Shown one piece after another: positions 18,501 through 27,704 of a DNA stretch of 64,000 bases (the first letter of the stretch is position 1; every line of letters starts with the position of its first letter). Location: positions 186,001 through 250,000 of the forward strand of contig JALIHJ010000038.1 in NCBI GenBank assembly GCA_022984795.1, given 5' to 3'. The translations under genes and the position numbers were made by a program. Below the pieces are notes generated by a model that worked only from the letters and a program-made list of their open reading frames with translations, had not been told where the DNA came from and did not search any database. Source of the stretch: Fabrea salina. Lineage: Eukaryota; Ciliophora; Heterotrichea; Heterotrichida; Fabreidae.

Positions 18501-19231
18501 GCAACTGTATAGTTGTAGAAAATAGTTTTTTTCAAAAAGTTTTGTTCTTCTTGGGTTTTTAAGTCTTCTGATATAAAGACTCCGTCTAAGTAGGACACTT
18601 GAGGAACGTAGTACACTACAAAGGTGCGGTAGTTACTGAGTTCGCAAATGGGGTTAGTTCCGAATTCACAAGACCCCAAATAAAGTTCTTTTAAGGGCTC
18701 AACAAAGGATAACAAGTAAAGGTTCTCTAAACTCTCTATGGAGTTTCCTGAAAGGTTCAAGTTACTTAGGTTCTTTAGTTCCAAAACTTGTTTAGAGACC
18801 CATGAAAGTTGGTTTCCGGCTGCCCACAGTTCACGGATGCTTTTAAGAGCTTTAACTCCTTTTAAGTTTGCCAAGTAGTTGTTGTTTACCCAAAGAGTTT
18901 TAAGGCCACTAGGCAACTTCATAGAAGCAAACTCGGATATGGAGTTGTTAGACAAGTCAAGTTTCTCAAGTTTACTCAAAGGCAACAAGTCAACAGTTTC
19001 TATGGCATTTTCGTTTAGCCACAACTCCTTTAAGTTGCTTAACGAATTCAAAGCCCCTACTTCGCTTAAACAACACCTGCACAAACTCAAACTTTTTAGC
19101 AGATAAAACTCTTTCAACACCTCTAAACTAGGAATCGTTTCCATGCAAAGGTCCAAACTAGTTATCTTGCAAGCCTCTTCGTAAGTAGACTTTCCACTCC
19201 ACTTTAACTAAGTAATCCTTACTGCTTCCAT
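15560..19231 (-). CDS. LRRC9: LRRC9-like leucine-rich repeat protein with a 9-nt first exon
   Basis: 1,218 residues from two exons: 19223-19231 (ATG plus two codons) and 15560-19207, separated by a 15-nt intron. Architecture is LRR block, linker, LRR block. The first repeats (about 20-190) are followed by a non-repeat region containing 'DSTKDWYRDCCEYVYSKY', RIIRVIKVHN and 'WFFFDNQLVLPEYLIDFEY', which closely match human LRRC9 at the same place. SDS22-like repeats with capping motifs follow (about 590-850), then more after residue 900. LRRC9 is found mainly in ciliated organisms and is thought to be an axonemal or basal-body-associated protein; its molecular role is poorly known. The ATG directly abuts the TAA of the upstream PLAC8 gene. 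The stop is TAG. Confidence 0.82.
19208..19222 (-). other. 15-nt intron in LRRC9
   Basis: Coding-strand sequence GTAAGGATTACTTAG, phase 0 after the third codon. Without removal, TAG stops the frame after three codons; removal joins MEA to LKWSGKSTYEEACKITSLDL and so to the long LRR frame, which otherwise has no convincing ATG until residue 27. Confidence 0.85.
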
Positions 19232-19621
19232 TTAATCAGAATAATTTATTATAGTTCTTTTAGAGTCGCCTTTGAACTTAAGCATTGCTTGACGCCATTC
19301 CTGGACTCCTGAACAACAGGGCAGCCACATCCAAAGACAACAGTCCAGAAGGTAGTTCCCATTGATACTGAACTCTTCCCTTATCTTGGTCCTTGCATAC
19401 CCAGAGGCAAAGCACCCAAACAAACAGTCCAGCAAAATAGTGATGAAAATCTGGTTATCATCCCTAGTAATTAACTTCATAATAACTGCTTGCATAATTG
19501 GCATCCCACAGGGCACCAACCAAGCCCACAGACACATTATGGGGTTTTCGAAGCACTCAAAAACGTGAACATCCCACTCATTGGTTCCAGTGTTTTTCAC
19601 AAGGGGTTTAGCATCAACCAT
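19232..19621 (-). CDS. PLAC8-family cysteine-rich membrane protein
   Basis: 129 residues from the ATG at 19621 (MVDAKPL). The PLAC8/cornifelin/DUF614 pattern is clear: 'EWDVHVFECFENPIMCLWAW', a small hydrophobic middle part, then 'CCLWMWLPCCSGVQEWRQ'. Family members sit in membranes and in plants and fungi affect metal transport or cell size; no more specific role can be assigned. The TAA stop is followed immediately by the LRRC9 ATG (TAAATG), and its own ATG is 7 bp from the PNKP stop. An upstream open frame overlapping PNKP is not needed. Confidence 0.85.
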   Translation of the reverse strand: MVDAKPLVKNTGTNEWDVHVFECFENPIMCLWAWLVPCGMPIMQAVIMKLITRDDNQIFITILLDCLFGCFASGYARTKIREEFSINGNYLLDCCLWMWLPCCSGVQEWRQAMLKFKGDSKRTIINYSD

Positions 19622-19628
19622 ATTACTA

Positions 19629-20789
19629 TTAAGAGTGCACAAAGCTGAAAAATAGTTTTTCGTCTTGTTCGTTTTCAAAGGGACCTGCCACCAAGTCGAC
19701 TTCCTGTATTTCTTCAAAGCCTTCTTCTAAGCTAGGACTTTCGTAGTCTTTGAAGAACTTGTGGATTGGCATAGCTGGAATCTTTCCTGAGAGTTGCTGG
19801 CGGTGCTTGTTAACTCCTCTTAAAGCATTTAAGTGGAAAGCTACATCTTTGGTCACCTTGAATGCAAAGCACCTTACAGGGACGTTGTAGTTCTGGGCCA
19901 TTCTGATGTAGTCGCTTCTAACAGCTTCAGTAGGGTTGGTGTTATCAATTACACAGGACTTTCCAGCTTGGAGTGCTTTTTCCATTTCTTTGAGGCACCT
20001 AGCTTTGGTTTTGAGGGTGTCGTTGTTAACTCTCACATAGTCACTCAAGTGAGTTTTCCAGAAAGTAGACTTTCCCGAGGCTGGGGAGCCCACGAATATT
20101 ATGCATTCTTGAATGTCCCTTACAGTGACTCCGTTCTTAAGAGCACTTCCTGACTTGTTTATTTGTTTGGGGTCAAACTGGGGCTTAGGAACTGTTTCTT
20201 TCTGGCCTAAGAAAAACTGTTCTGGAGTTTGGAACTTCAGTCCTACGTTCAAAGCAAACTTCAAGTCAGTGTCGTTAAAGTCCTTTTTGCGAGTTCCTTT
20301 GGCAGGCCTGCCAGCAGCGTCCCCTATGTAAAAGGAGTTGCTGAGGTCTACTTCTTGGTCTCCGTTTAGGTTTGAAGTAAAGTAGTCCCACATGCCTGTG
20401 CAGGGTTTTCTGAAGTGGTTCGAAGCAATAGAAGCCATAACTAAGACGGGTTCGTCAAGGGCTTCAACTACTTTTTGCACTTTGTTTTGCCAGGCTTTTT
20501 TGTCTTGTTTGCCCTTTTCGATGCCTGCTTGGTTGGAAATGATCACTTTTCTGTGGTCAGGGTACTCTTTAAGTACTTTTGGGATGTTTTCGTAGAGGAG
20601 TTTCCAGTCCTCTTGGCTTTGAGCAAAGGTTTTTCCAGACTTAGTGCATATAAGTGTGGAGTCGAGGTCCATAGCAAGGACTAAGTTGGAAGGCTCTGAC
20701 CCCATGTCAAGGTACATAAGGCCTTGTTCTTCGCTCCAGTTAGTGACTTTTTGTGCTTTTTCTGAAGATTTCTGAGTTCTTTTGCTCAT
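19629..20789 (-). CDS. PNKP: Polynucleotide kinase 3'-phosphatase
   Basis: 386 residues from the ATG at 20789 (MSKRTQK); the in-frame upstream codons lie in the short divergent spacer. It is a bifunctional DNA end-processing enzyme of single- and double-strand break repair. The N-terminal HAD phosphatase has the DxDxT signature 'MDLDSTLIC', the 'VIISNQAGIEKGK' segment and FYIGDAAGRP. The C-terminal kinase has the P-loop FVGSPASGKST and the 'RVNNDTLKTKARC' region. The FHA domain that recruits the animal enzyme to XRCC1/XRCC4 is missing, as in fungi, plants and many protists. It heads the four-gene same-strand run and is divergent from a small membrane protein gene 22 bp away. Confidence 0.93.
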   Translation of the reverse strand: MSKRTQKSSEKAQKVTNWSEEQGLMYLDMGSEPSNLVLAMDLDSTLICTKSGKTFAQSQEDWKLLYENIPKVLKEYPDHRKVIISNQAGIEKGKQDKKAWQNKVQKVVEALDEPVLVMASIASNHFRKPCTGMWDYFTSNLNGDQEVDLSNSFYIGDAAGRPAKGTRKKDFNDTDLKFALNVGLKFQTPEQFFLGQKETVPKPQFDPKQINKSGSALKNGVTVRDIQECIIFVGSPASGKSTFWKTHLSDYVRVNNDTLKTKARCLKEMEKALQAGKSCVIDNTNPTEAVRSDYIRMAQNYNVPVRCFAFKVTKDVAFHLNALRGVNKHRQQLSGKIPAMPIHKFFKDYESPSLEEGFEEIQEVDLVAGPFENEQDEKLFFSFVHS

Positions 20790-20811
20790 ATTTTTTCTTA
20801 TAAGTCTAAAT

Positions 20812-21075
20812 ATGAACATGATAAATATGAACAAAGACCTGATGGAAAGCCTGAAAGTTATAAGCTACGCCCTGGCATGCCCTTGGAAGCTCCCCAAGCA
20901 AAGAATAGGGTTCATTTGTATGGGGAGTTTGTTTTTCTGGAACATAGTTGGTTTTTACTTGCTAGACGCTTGGAAAGGCAACCCAGAAGAAGTTAGTTAC
21001 CTCTGGAGTGCAGACCTAAACCACAACTCTTTTTGGATCAAGTACCAAAAGTACTTCACAGAGAACAACCGGTAA
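20812..21075 (+). CDS. Small single-helix membrane protein, unknown
   Basis: 87 residues from the first of three closely spaced ATG codons (20812, 20818, 20827); the third gives 82 residues and is equally possible. One clear hydrophobic helix lies near the middle ('IGFICMGSLFFWNIVGFYLL') and is followed by an aromatic, hydrophilic tail. This layout is common among small subunits of mitochondrial respiratory complexes, which are poorly conserved in ciliates, but nothing in the sequence proves it. It is divergent from PNKP (22 bp) and is followed after 16 bp by the radial spoke gene on the same strand. Confidence 0.6.
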   Translation: MNMINMNKDLMESLKVISYALACPWKLPKQRIGFICMGSLFFWNIVGFYLLDAWKGNPEEVSYLWSADLNHNSFWIKYQKYFTENNR

Positions 21076-21091
21076 CTTAAATTAATACAAA

Positions 21092-22450
21092 ATGGCCGAA
21101 CTCGAAAAACTCAAGTCCTTACTTGAACAATCAAAAGGAGAAAAGGACCAGAACCTGCAAGAACACCTCACAAAAGTATTTTCGCAGTTGATATTTGACT
21201 ACCCAAGGGACCCTTTGTCTTCCTTGGAACTGACTTCTCTGCAAGTGAAATCCAACTCTTTCAGTTACCAGCCCACACCCGCCCAAAGTTCTTTGAAGGA
21301 GTCCTTTGCCCAAGTAGCTCCACTAGTCAAACAAGCCCAGGACCTAATCAAGAAGCCCATGGAAGAAAACGAAGAAGGCAAACTCGTCGAAGCAGTCCCT
21401 GAACCCCTTCCCCACATTCCTGACCTGCTCCAAGAACGCAAAGTACTTTCTGCTGCTGGAATCGACTTGGGCGAAGAAGAAACTTTCAGACTCCAACAAG
21501 CACTTAAGTCCTTAGTCAGGGACAAAGGAGCTAAAGAAGTAAGGCTCTGGGGCAAAATCATAGGCACTCAAAAAGACTACTATGTTGTAGAAGGCGTTGG
21601 CGAACCCAACGAAGAAGAAGACAGACCTAACGACTTCGAAAAAAGAGGAGAAGGAGTCAACGCTTACACCTACTGGGTCACTAACAGTGTGTACCAAGAA
21701 TTCCAAGAACTCCCTGACGTAAACCCAGACCAACTCAAAGCTGCAAGGACTGTCAGGAAGCTTTTCACAGGAGACCTTGAAGCAGAGATTGTGACCAACC
21801 CACACTTCCCCGGAAAGGAAAAAGACCTTTTGCGGGCCCAAATAGCCAGAATTACTCACGGAACCTCCATCATACCCAAAGGACTTTACAGAGTCCAAGA
21901 AGACTCCCCTCAAGAAGTCGAAGCTGACGAAGAAGCTGTTACTCCCAGTGCCAAAGAACTCTCAAGTCTGGATGGGTGGGTCCACTTCCAACCAGGCATC
22001 CTCAAAGCAGGCCGGATTGTCCACATGGAACCTGAACCACCTGAAGAAGAAGACATCGACATTGACGAACTCAAAGCTAAGATTGTAGAAGAAGATCCAT
22101 TTGACCCAAGACTCAAAACCATCACTGAAGATAAAGGCCTTCCAAGTGTTGGGAGGGCTTGGGTAGGCAAAACTGTAGGAGACCCCCAAGAGTACGAAGA
22201 ATACCCCCCTAAGGAAAACCACACTACTTTTGCTAAGACTGTGATTAGGTCTTTGTGGTGGCCCGGAGCAGTGACAGTACAGCAGAGCCGCAACTGGGTT
22301 AGCTTCTACATTGGCGATGGACTTAAGGCCGCAACGAGCAAGTTCTACCCAGTGAGTCCCCCTCCAGTGTCTGAGGAACCCCAAGACCCCCAAGAACAGT
22401 CTGACCCCTACCCTGAAAACCCCCCTGAAGAAACTCCTCCAGAAGAATAA
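21092..22450 (+). CDS. RSPH4A: Radial spoke head protein 4/6
   Basis: 452 residues, covering the radial spoke head domain of the RSPH4A/RSPH6A/Chlamydomonas RSP4-RSP6 family. Diagnostic segments are 'EVRLWGKIIGTQKDYYVVEG', 'GVNAYTYWVTNS', 'FTGDLEAEIVTNPHFPGKE', 'LLRAQIARITHGTSIIPKG', 'GWVHFQPGILKAGRI' and the end 'SLWWPGAVTVQQSRNWVSFY' with the usual IGDGLK. The tail is proline- and glutamate-rich. The protein forms the spoke head that contacts the central pair in motile cilia. The last 230 bp of the coding region (from 22221) are included in the 2,622-bp tandem unit, so 3' fragments of this gene recur at 24843 and 27465. Confidence 0.93.
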   Translation: MAELEKLKSLLEQSKGEKDQNLQEHLTKVFSQLIFDYPRDPLSSLELTSLQVKSNSFSYQPTPAQSSLKESFAQVAPLVKQAQDLIKKPMEENEEGKLVEAVPEPLPHIPDLLQERKVLSAAGIDLGEEETFRLQQALKSLVRDKGAKEVRLWGKIIGTQKDYYVVEGVGEPNEEEDRPNDFEKRGEGVNAYTYWVTNSVYQEFQELPDVNPDQLKAARTVRKLFTGDLEAEIVTNPHFPGKEKDLLRAQIARITHGTSIIPKGLYRVQEDSPQEVEADEEAVTPSAKELSSLDGWVHFQPGILKAGRIVHMEPEPPEEEDIDIDELKAKIVEEDPFDPRLKTITEDKGLPSVGRAWVGKTVGDPQEYEEYPPKENHTTFAKTVIRSLWWPGAVTVQQSRNWVSFYIGDGLKAATSKFYPVSPPPVSEEPQDPQEQSDPYPENPPEETPPEE

Positions 22451-22460
22451 TTTAACTAGT

Positions 22461-23366
22461 TTATTTCTCAATAGGAAGAACTTTAGGTTCGCGCTTGATA
22501 ATCTGGGCCTTCAAGGGCAGTACTCCAAACCCAAGTGCAGCCATAACAATCCAACCAATGAGCAAGTAAGAAGCTGTGCTTTCACTGCTGTCAGTAATAG
22601 TTGCACATATAAAGAACCAAAACTGCCCAAACAGAACAGCCATTCTGGAACTTGCCACAAGGAGTTCTTGGTAGCACTCAGCAAATGCCAAGTATGCAAT
22701 TACAACTGCTGTAGCAAGAATACCAGGCCAGGGCAACTTGAGTGGGGCAAACAAACTAACCACGGCTAAGATGAGTAGTTTGTAAATTCCAGGGAAGTAG
22801 CTTTCATTTCCCCACCTTTTCTCGATTCCGTTTCTTTCAGACTTCAAAACAGGGAAAATCACTCCTGCCAAAAAGTAAGCCAAGGCTATAACTAAAAACC
22901 CTATTTCAATCAGGGCCATTTGCCCAGTTTCCCAGCAAGTCACGTTGTTGTAAGAGTCTATCTCTCCGGATCCGTCGCAGAACTGCACTTCAGTCATGTG
23001 AGCCACTATGGGCACAAATCCAATTCCAAAAACAATATGGTCGAAGAACCAAATGACAGGCGTTGCAGGAGAGTTCTGCTGCTTGTTCCACCTGTGGATC
23101 TGAGTTGCAAACACAAAGTAAGCAACTGAGGGAATGATTACAAGCACTATTGCAATAACATAAAGCGCAATAAACGCGTTTCCGTCGAACCTCAGAGCTA
23201 ATGCTTTTAAAACGTCAAAAAAGTCATTTGCCCCTGAATTCCAGGAGTCTCCGGGCTTAGGTGCGTCCTTTATAAAGGACATTGCTTGCAAGTGCTCAAT
23301 AAGCATTTCGCAGCCCAGTGCTGCTATTGCCAAGTACTTATTGTTGTAAAGGGCTTTTGGTTCCAT
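22461..23366 (-). CDS. Seven-helix membrane protein, unknown (copy 1)
   Basis: 301 residues, not recognised. Hydrophobic segments lie at about 63-88, 103-124, 150-174, 194-208, 213-233, 239-258 and 265-285, so about seven membrane helices. The loop between the second and third contains two cysteines (130 and 144) and an N-glycosylation sequon (NVT, 141-143), suggesting that this loop faces outside. The tail is short and basic. It ends 10 bp from the convergent radial spoke gene, and its ATG is 23 bp from the stop of the PG-repeat gene upstream on the same strand. The same gene recurs with identical translation at 25083 and 27705. Confidence 0.8.
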   Translation of the reverse strand: MEPKALYNNKYLAIAALGCEMLIEHLQAMSFIKDAPKPGDSWNSGANDFFDVLKALALRFDGNAFIALYVIAIVLVIIPSVAYFVFATQIHRWNKQQNSPATPVIWFFDHIVFGIGFVPIVAHMTEVQFCDGSGEIDSYNNVTCWETGQMALIEIGFLVIALAYFLAGVIFPVLKSERNGIEKRWGNESYFPGIYKLLILAVVSLFAPLKLPWPGILATAVVIAYLAFAECYQELLVASSRMAVLFGQFWFFICATITDSSESTASYLLIGWIVMAALGFGVLPLKAQIIKREPKVLPIEK

Positions 23367-23389
23367 TTATTATTGTTCAACATTTTAAA

Positions 23390-24842
23390 TTAAGCATCAC
23401 CTCTAAATAGTAAGTTGAAAGAGCGCTTAACCCAAGTTTGCTCGTTATGCTCTTCGTAGTAAGAACCTGGGCCTGGCAGCTCTTTAGGCTTCGAACTGAA
23501 ACGTTCAGACTTGTTTATAAACACCCTAGCCATGGTGCTATGTGACTGGTTCTTAGTAGAGTCCCTTAAGTCGTAGTAACCAGGTCCAAGGTCGTCTGGT
23601 TCTTGTTTATAAGTGAACCTTTGTGCTTTAGAAGCAAAAGCAACTGGCTTCCTGGACTCAGGGTTGATCTGAGCAAGTACTGGGTGGATAGGCGCAGCAG
23701 GGGGTTTTTTGTTACCTATTGGCGAAGGCACTTCGTAAGAGCCTGGTGCAGGTCCTTCTTTTTTGACCCCTGAAATTTCTCTTTTAGCTTTGCTTAAAAA
23801 CACAGAAGACGGCTTGTGGGAAGTGAAGTTATGCATCCCTAACCTATTTGCAGCGTCAGGCGGGTAGTAACCAGGGCCGGGGGTTTCTTCTTCCACCCTT
23901 ACAGCAAACCTTTTTTCAGTGCTTCCAAAGACACCTTGGCGTGCTTTGGTTTTTTTGCTGAGTCTCTCTACAAGGTTAGGGTCGTTGTAGCTCCCAGGTC
24001 CAGGGTTAGTGTCAAGCTTCTGTTGGAACCTGATGTTCGTTGAAGAAAAAGGAGCCCTGCTGTCTCCGGGCTTTCTGTTTCCGATTGAAGAAGACTCGCT
24101 TGAATAGTAGCCAGGCCCCACTTTGGTGTCTGGAGTTTTAGACTGGAACCTTAAACTTCTGCTTCCGAAGTACTGAAGGTGCCTAGGAGGCTTTTTGGTA
24201 GCAAAGCTACTGTAGCCGTTCTCAAAGTAGTACCCTGGCCCTGGCACAGCGTAACTTTCTTCCTCTGAGGTTTCTTCTTCTTCGGCCACAGTTTTTCCGT
24301 GCTCTGGAATGTAGCTTTCTCGTTTAATGCCACTAGCAAAGGCCGCGCTTGGCTTGGACTTGTACATAGGCACTGCAGTTGTAGGGGTTTCTTGGTAGCT
24401 TCCTGGACCAAGGTTCTTGTTAGTGTCTACTCTGCCGAACAACTCCCTTTTTGAAGTGCTTTTATGCCACTCAGTGCCTTTTTTGGAGTGATAAGAGCCT
24501 GGGTACTGTGCATTGTAGTGTCCAGGACCGACTGTGTTTCTTCCAGTGCCGTCATAAACGACTTCGGGGTTTTTCTCCATAACTAGTTCCCCAGTGTCAG
24601 TTTCTCTGTAGCCAAACACTTGGTTCCTTGCTGGAATTGAAGGTGCTGAAGGAATCCGCATCCAGTTGACATTGCTCCAGTCTTTTCTTTTCTTAGTTTT
24701 GGTTTTTTTAGGCCAGTTAACAGGTAAGTTGTAGGAACCTGGCCCTGGTTTTTGTTCTGCCTTAGATTCTTTGAAACGTTTGCTTTTGCTGGCAAAAGGT
24801 CCGTAAGACTTGGACTCTGCGTAGGGGTCTCTTGACTGGCTT
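23390..24842 (-). pseudogene. PG-rich repeat gene copy 1, lacking its 5' end
   Basis: It carries the sequence of the intact gene at 28634-30316 from residue 78 (SQSRDPY) to the end, but the first 77 codons and the promoter are absent because the tandem junction cuts the gene at 24842/24843. The frame stays open across the junction into the antisense of the radial spoke gene for about 83 codons, giving a chimeric 567-codon frame. That frame has no ATG before the one at 24661, which lies well inside the repeat region. A shortened protein from 24661 is possible but unproven. Confidence 0.8.
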
Positions 24843-25072
24843 ACACTACTTTTGCTAAGACTGTGATTAGGTCTTTGTGGTGGCCCGGAGCAGTGACAGT
24901 ACAGCAGAGCCGCAACTGGGTTAGCTTCTACATTGGCGATGGACTTAAGGCCGCAACGAGCAAGTTCTACCCAGTGAGTCCCCCTCCAGTGTCTGAGGAA
25001 CCCCAAGACCCCCAAGAACAGTCTGACCCCTACCCTGAAAACCCCCCTGAAGAAACTCCTCCAGAAGAATAA
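24843..25072 (+). pseudogene. Radial spoke head gene 3' fragment, copy 2
   Basis: The last 230 bp of the radial spoke head coding region, with its TAA, duplicated as part of the tandem unit. It has no upstream coding part and no promoter of its own; an in-frame ATG at 24863 is fortuitous. Confidence 0.85.
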
Positions 25073-25082
25073 TTTAACTAGT

Positions 25083-25988
25083 TTATTTCTCAATAGGAAG
25101 AACTTTAGGTTCGCGCTTGATAATCTGGGCCTTCAAGGGCAGTACTCCAAACCCAAGTGCAGCCATAACAATCCAACCAATGAGCAAGTAAGAAGCTGTG
25201 CTTTCACTGCTGTCAGTAATAGTTGCACATATAAAGAACCAAAACTGCCCAAACAGAACAGCCATTCTGGAACTTGCCACAAGGAGTTCTTGGTAGCACT
25301 CAGCAAATGCCAAGTATGCAATTACAACTGCTGTAGCAAGAATACCAGGCCAGGGCAACTTGAGTGGGGCAAACAAACTAACCACGGCTAAGATGAGTAG
25401 TTTGTAAATTCCAGGGAAGTAGCTTTCATTTCCCCACCTTTTCTCGATTCCGTTTCTTTCAGACTTCAAAACAGGGAAAATCACTCCTGCCAAAAAGTAA
25501 GCCAAGGCTATAACTAAAAACCCTATTTCAATCAGGGCCATTTGCCCAGTTTCCCAGCAAGTCACGTTGTTGTAAGAGTCTATCTCTCCGGATCCGTCGC
25601 AGAACTGCACTTCAGTCATGTGAGCCACTATGGGCACAAATCCAATTCCAAAAACAATATGGTCGAAGAACCAAATGACAGGCGTTGCAGGAGAGTTCTG
25701 CTGCTTGTTCCACCTGTGGATCTGAGTTGCAAACACAAAGTAAGCAACTGAGGGAATGATTACAAGCACTATTGCAATAACATAAAGCGCAATAAACGCG
25801 TTTCCGTCGAACCTCAGAGCTAATGCTTTTAAAACGTCAAAAAAGTCATTTGCCCCTGAATTCCAGGAGTCTCCGGGCTTAGGTGCGTCCTTTATAAAGG
25901 ACATTGCTTGCAAGTGCTCAATAAGCATTTCGCAGCCCAGTGCTGCTATTGCCAAGTACTTATTGTTGTAAAGGGCTTTTGGTTCCAT
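25083..25988 (-). CDS. Seven-helix membrane protein, unknown (copy 2)
   Basis: Complete second copy with the same 301-residue translation as at 22461-23366. Its 23-bp upstream spacer and the adjoining 3' end of the PG-repeat sequence are also copied, so the immediate upstream context of all three genes is the same. Expression from each copy is therefore plausible, which would raise dosage of this protein threefold. Confidence 0.8.
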   Translation of the reverse strand: MEPKALYNNKYLAIAALGCEMLIEHLQAMSFIKDAPKPGDSWNSGANDFFDVLKALALRFDGNAFIALYVIAIVLVIIPSVAYFVFATQIHRWNKQQNSPATPVIWFFDHIVFGIGFVPIVAHMTEVQFCDGSGEIDSYNNVTCWETGQMALIEIGFLVIALAYFLAGVIFPVLKSERNGIEKRWGNESYFPGIYKLLILAVVSLFAPLKLPWPGILATAVVIAYLAFAECYQELLVASSRMAVLFGQFWFFICATITDSSESTASYLLIGWIVMAALGFGVLPLKAQIIKREPKVLPIEK

Positions 25989-26011
25989 TTATTATTGTTC
26001 AACATTTTAAA

Positions 26012-27464
26012 TTAAGCATCACCTCTAAATAGTAAGTTGAAAGAGCGCTTAACCCAAGTTTGCTCGTTATGCTCTTCGTAGTAAGAACCTGGGCCTGGCA
26101 GCTCTTTAGGCTTCGAACTGAAACGTTCAGACTTGTTTATAAACACCCTAGCCATGGTGCTATGTGACTGGTTCTTAGTAGAGTCCCTTAAGTCGTAGTA
26201 ACCAGGTCCAAGGTCGTCTGGTTCTTGTTTATAAGTGAACCTTTGTGCTTTAGAAGCAAAAGCAACTGGCTTCCTGGACTCAGGGTTGATCTGAGCAAGT
26301 ACTGGGTGGATAGGCGCAGCAGGGGGTTTTTTGTTACCTATTGGCGAAGGCACTTCGTAAGAGCCTGGTGCAGGTCCTTCTTTTTTGACCCCTGAAATTT
26401 CTCTTTTAGCTTTGCTTAAAAACACAGAAGACGGCTTGTGGGAAGTGAAGTTATGCATCCCTAACCTATTTGCAGCGTCAGGCGGGTAGTAACCAGGGCC
26501 GGGGGTTTCTTCTTCCACCCTTACAGCAAACCTTTTTTCAGTGCTTCCAAAGACACCTTGGCGTGCTTTGGTTTTTTTGCTGAGTCTCTCTACAAGGTTA
26601 GGGTCGTTGTAGCTCCCAGGTCCAGGGTTAGTGTCAAGCTTCTGTTGGAACCTGATGTTCGTTGAAGAAAAAGGAGCCCTGCTGTCTCCGGGCTTTCTGT
26701 TTCCGATTGAAGAAGACTCGCTTGAATAGTAGCCAGGCCCCACTTTGGTGTCTGGAGTTTTAGACTGGAACCTTAAACTTCTGCTTCCGAAGTACTGAAG
26801 GTGCCTAGGAGGCTTTTTGGTAGCAAAGCTACTGTAGCCGTTCTCAAAGTAGTACCCTGGCCCTGGCACAGCGTAACTTTCTTCCTCTGAGGTTTCTTCT
26901 TCTTCGGCCACAGTTTTTCCGTGCTCTGGAATGTAGCTTTCTCGTTTAATGCCACTAGCAAAGGCCGCGCTTGGCTTGGACTTGTACATAGGCACTGCAG
27001 TTGTAGGGGTTTCTTGGTAGCTTCCTGGACCAAGGTTCTTGTTAGTGTCTACTCTGCCGAACAACTCCCTTTTTGAAGTGCTTTTATGCCACTCAGTGCC
27101 TTTTTTGGAGTGATAAGAGCCTGGGTACTGTGCATTGTAGTGTCCAGGACCGACTGTGTTTCTTCCAGTGCCGTCATAAACGACTTCGGGGTTTTTCTCC
27201 ATAACTAGTTCCCCAGTGTCAGTTTCTCTGTAGCCAAACACTTGGTTCCTTGCTGGAATTGAAGGTGCTGAAGGAATCCGCATCCAGTTGACATTGCTCC
27301 AGTCTTTTCTTTTCTTAGTTTTGGTTTTTTTAGGCCAGTTAACAGGTAAGTTGTAGGAACCTGGCCCTGGTTTTTGTTCTGCCTTAGATTCTTTGAAACG
27401 TTTGCTTTTGCTGGCAAAAGGTCCGTAAGACTTGGACTCTGCGTAGGGGTCTCTTGACTGGCTT
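26012..27464 (-). pseudogene. PG-rich repeat gene copy 2, lacking its 5' end
   Basis: Same truncated form as copy 1: residues 78 to the end of the intact protein, fused in frame across the second junction to antisense radial spoke sequence. The first ATG inside the retained part is at 27283. The native start and the first two PG repeats are missing. Confidence 0.8.
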
Positions 27465-27694
27465 ACACTACTTTTGCTAAGACTGTGATTAGGTCTTTGT
27501 GGTGGCCCGGAGCAGTGACAGTACAGCAGAGCCGCAACTGGGTTAGCTTCTACATTGGCGATGGACTTAAGGCCGCAACGAGCAAGTTCTACCCAGTGAG
27601 TCCCCCTCCAGTGTCTGAGGAACCCCAAGACCCCCAAGAACAGTCTGACCCCTACCCTGAAAACCCCCCTGAAGAAACTCCTCCAGAAGAATAA
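27465..27694 (+). pseudogene. Radial spoke head gene 3' fragment, copy 3
   Basis: Third occurrence of the last 230 bp of the radial spoke head gene, again without the upstream part of the gene. Confidence 0.85.
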
Positions 27695-27704
27695 TTTAAC
27701 TAGT

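Larger units (their letters stand above)
22221..24842. repeat. Tandem unit copy 1 (2,622 bp)
   Basis: First of three directly repeated units. It starts inside the radial spoke gene and contains that gene's 3' end, the complete seven-helix membrane protein gene, and most of the PG-repeat gene. The same base order is seen in copies 2 and 3 wherever compared, and all long and short frames recur with identical translations at an offset of 2,622. Confidence 0.95.
24843..27464. repeat. Tandem unit copy 2 (2,622 bp)
   Basis: Second direct repeat of the unit. The junction with copy 1 reads ...ctggcttacactac..., in which the two bases AC are shared by both parental breakpoints (radial spoke gene side ccACACTAC, PG-repeat gene side gcttACtgc). 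Confidence 0.95.
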
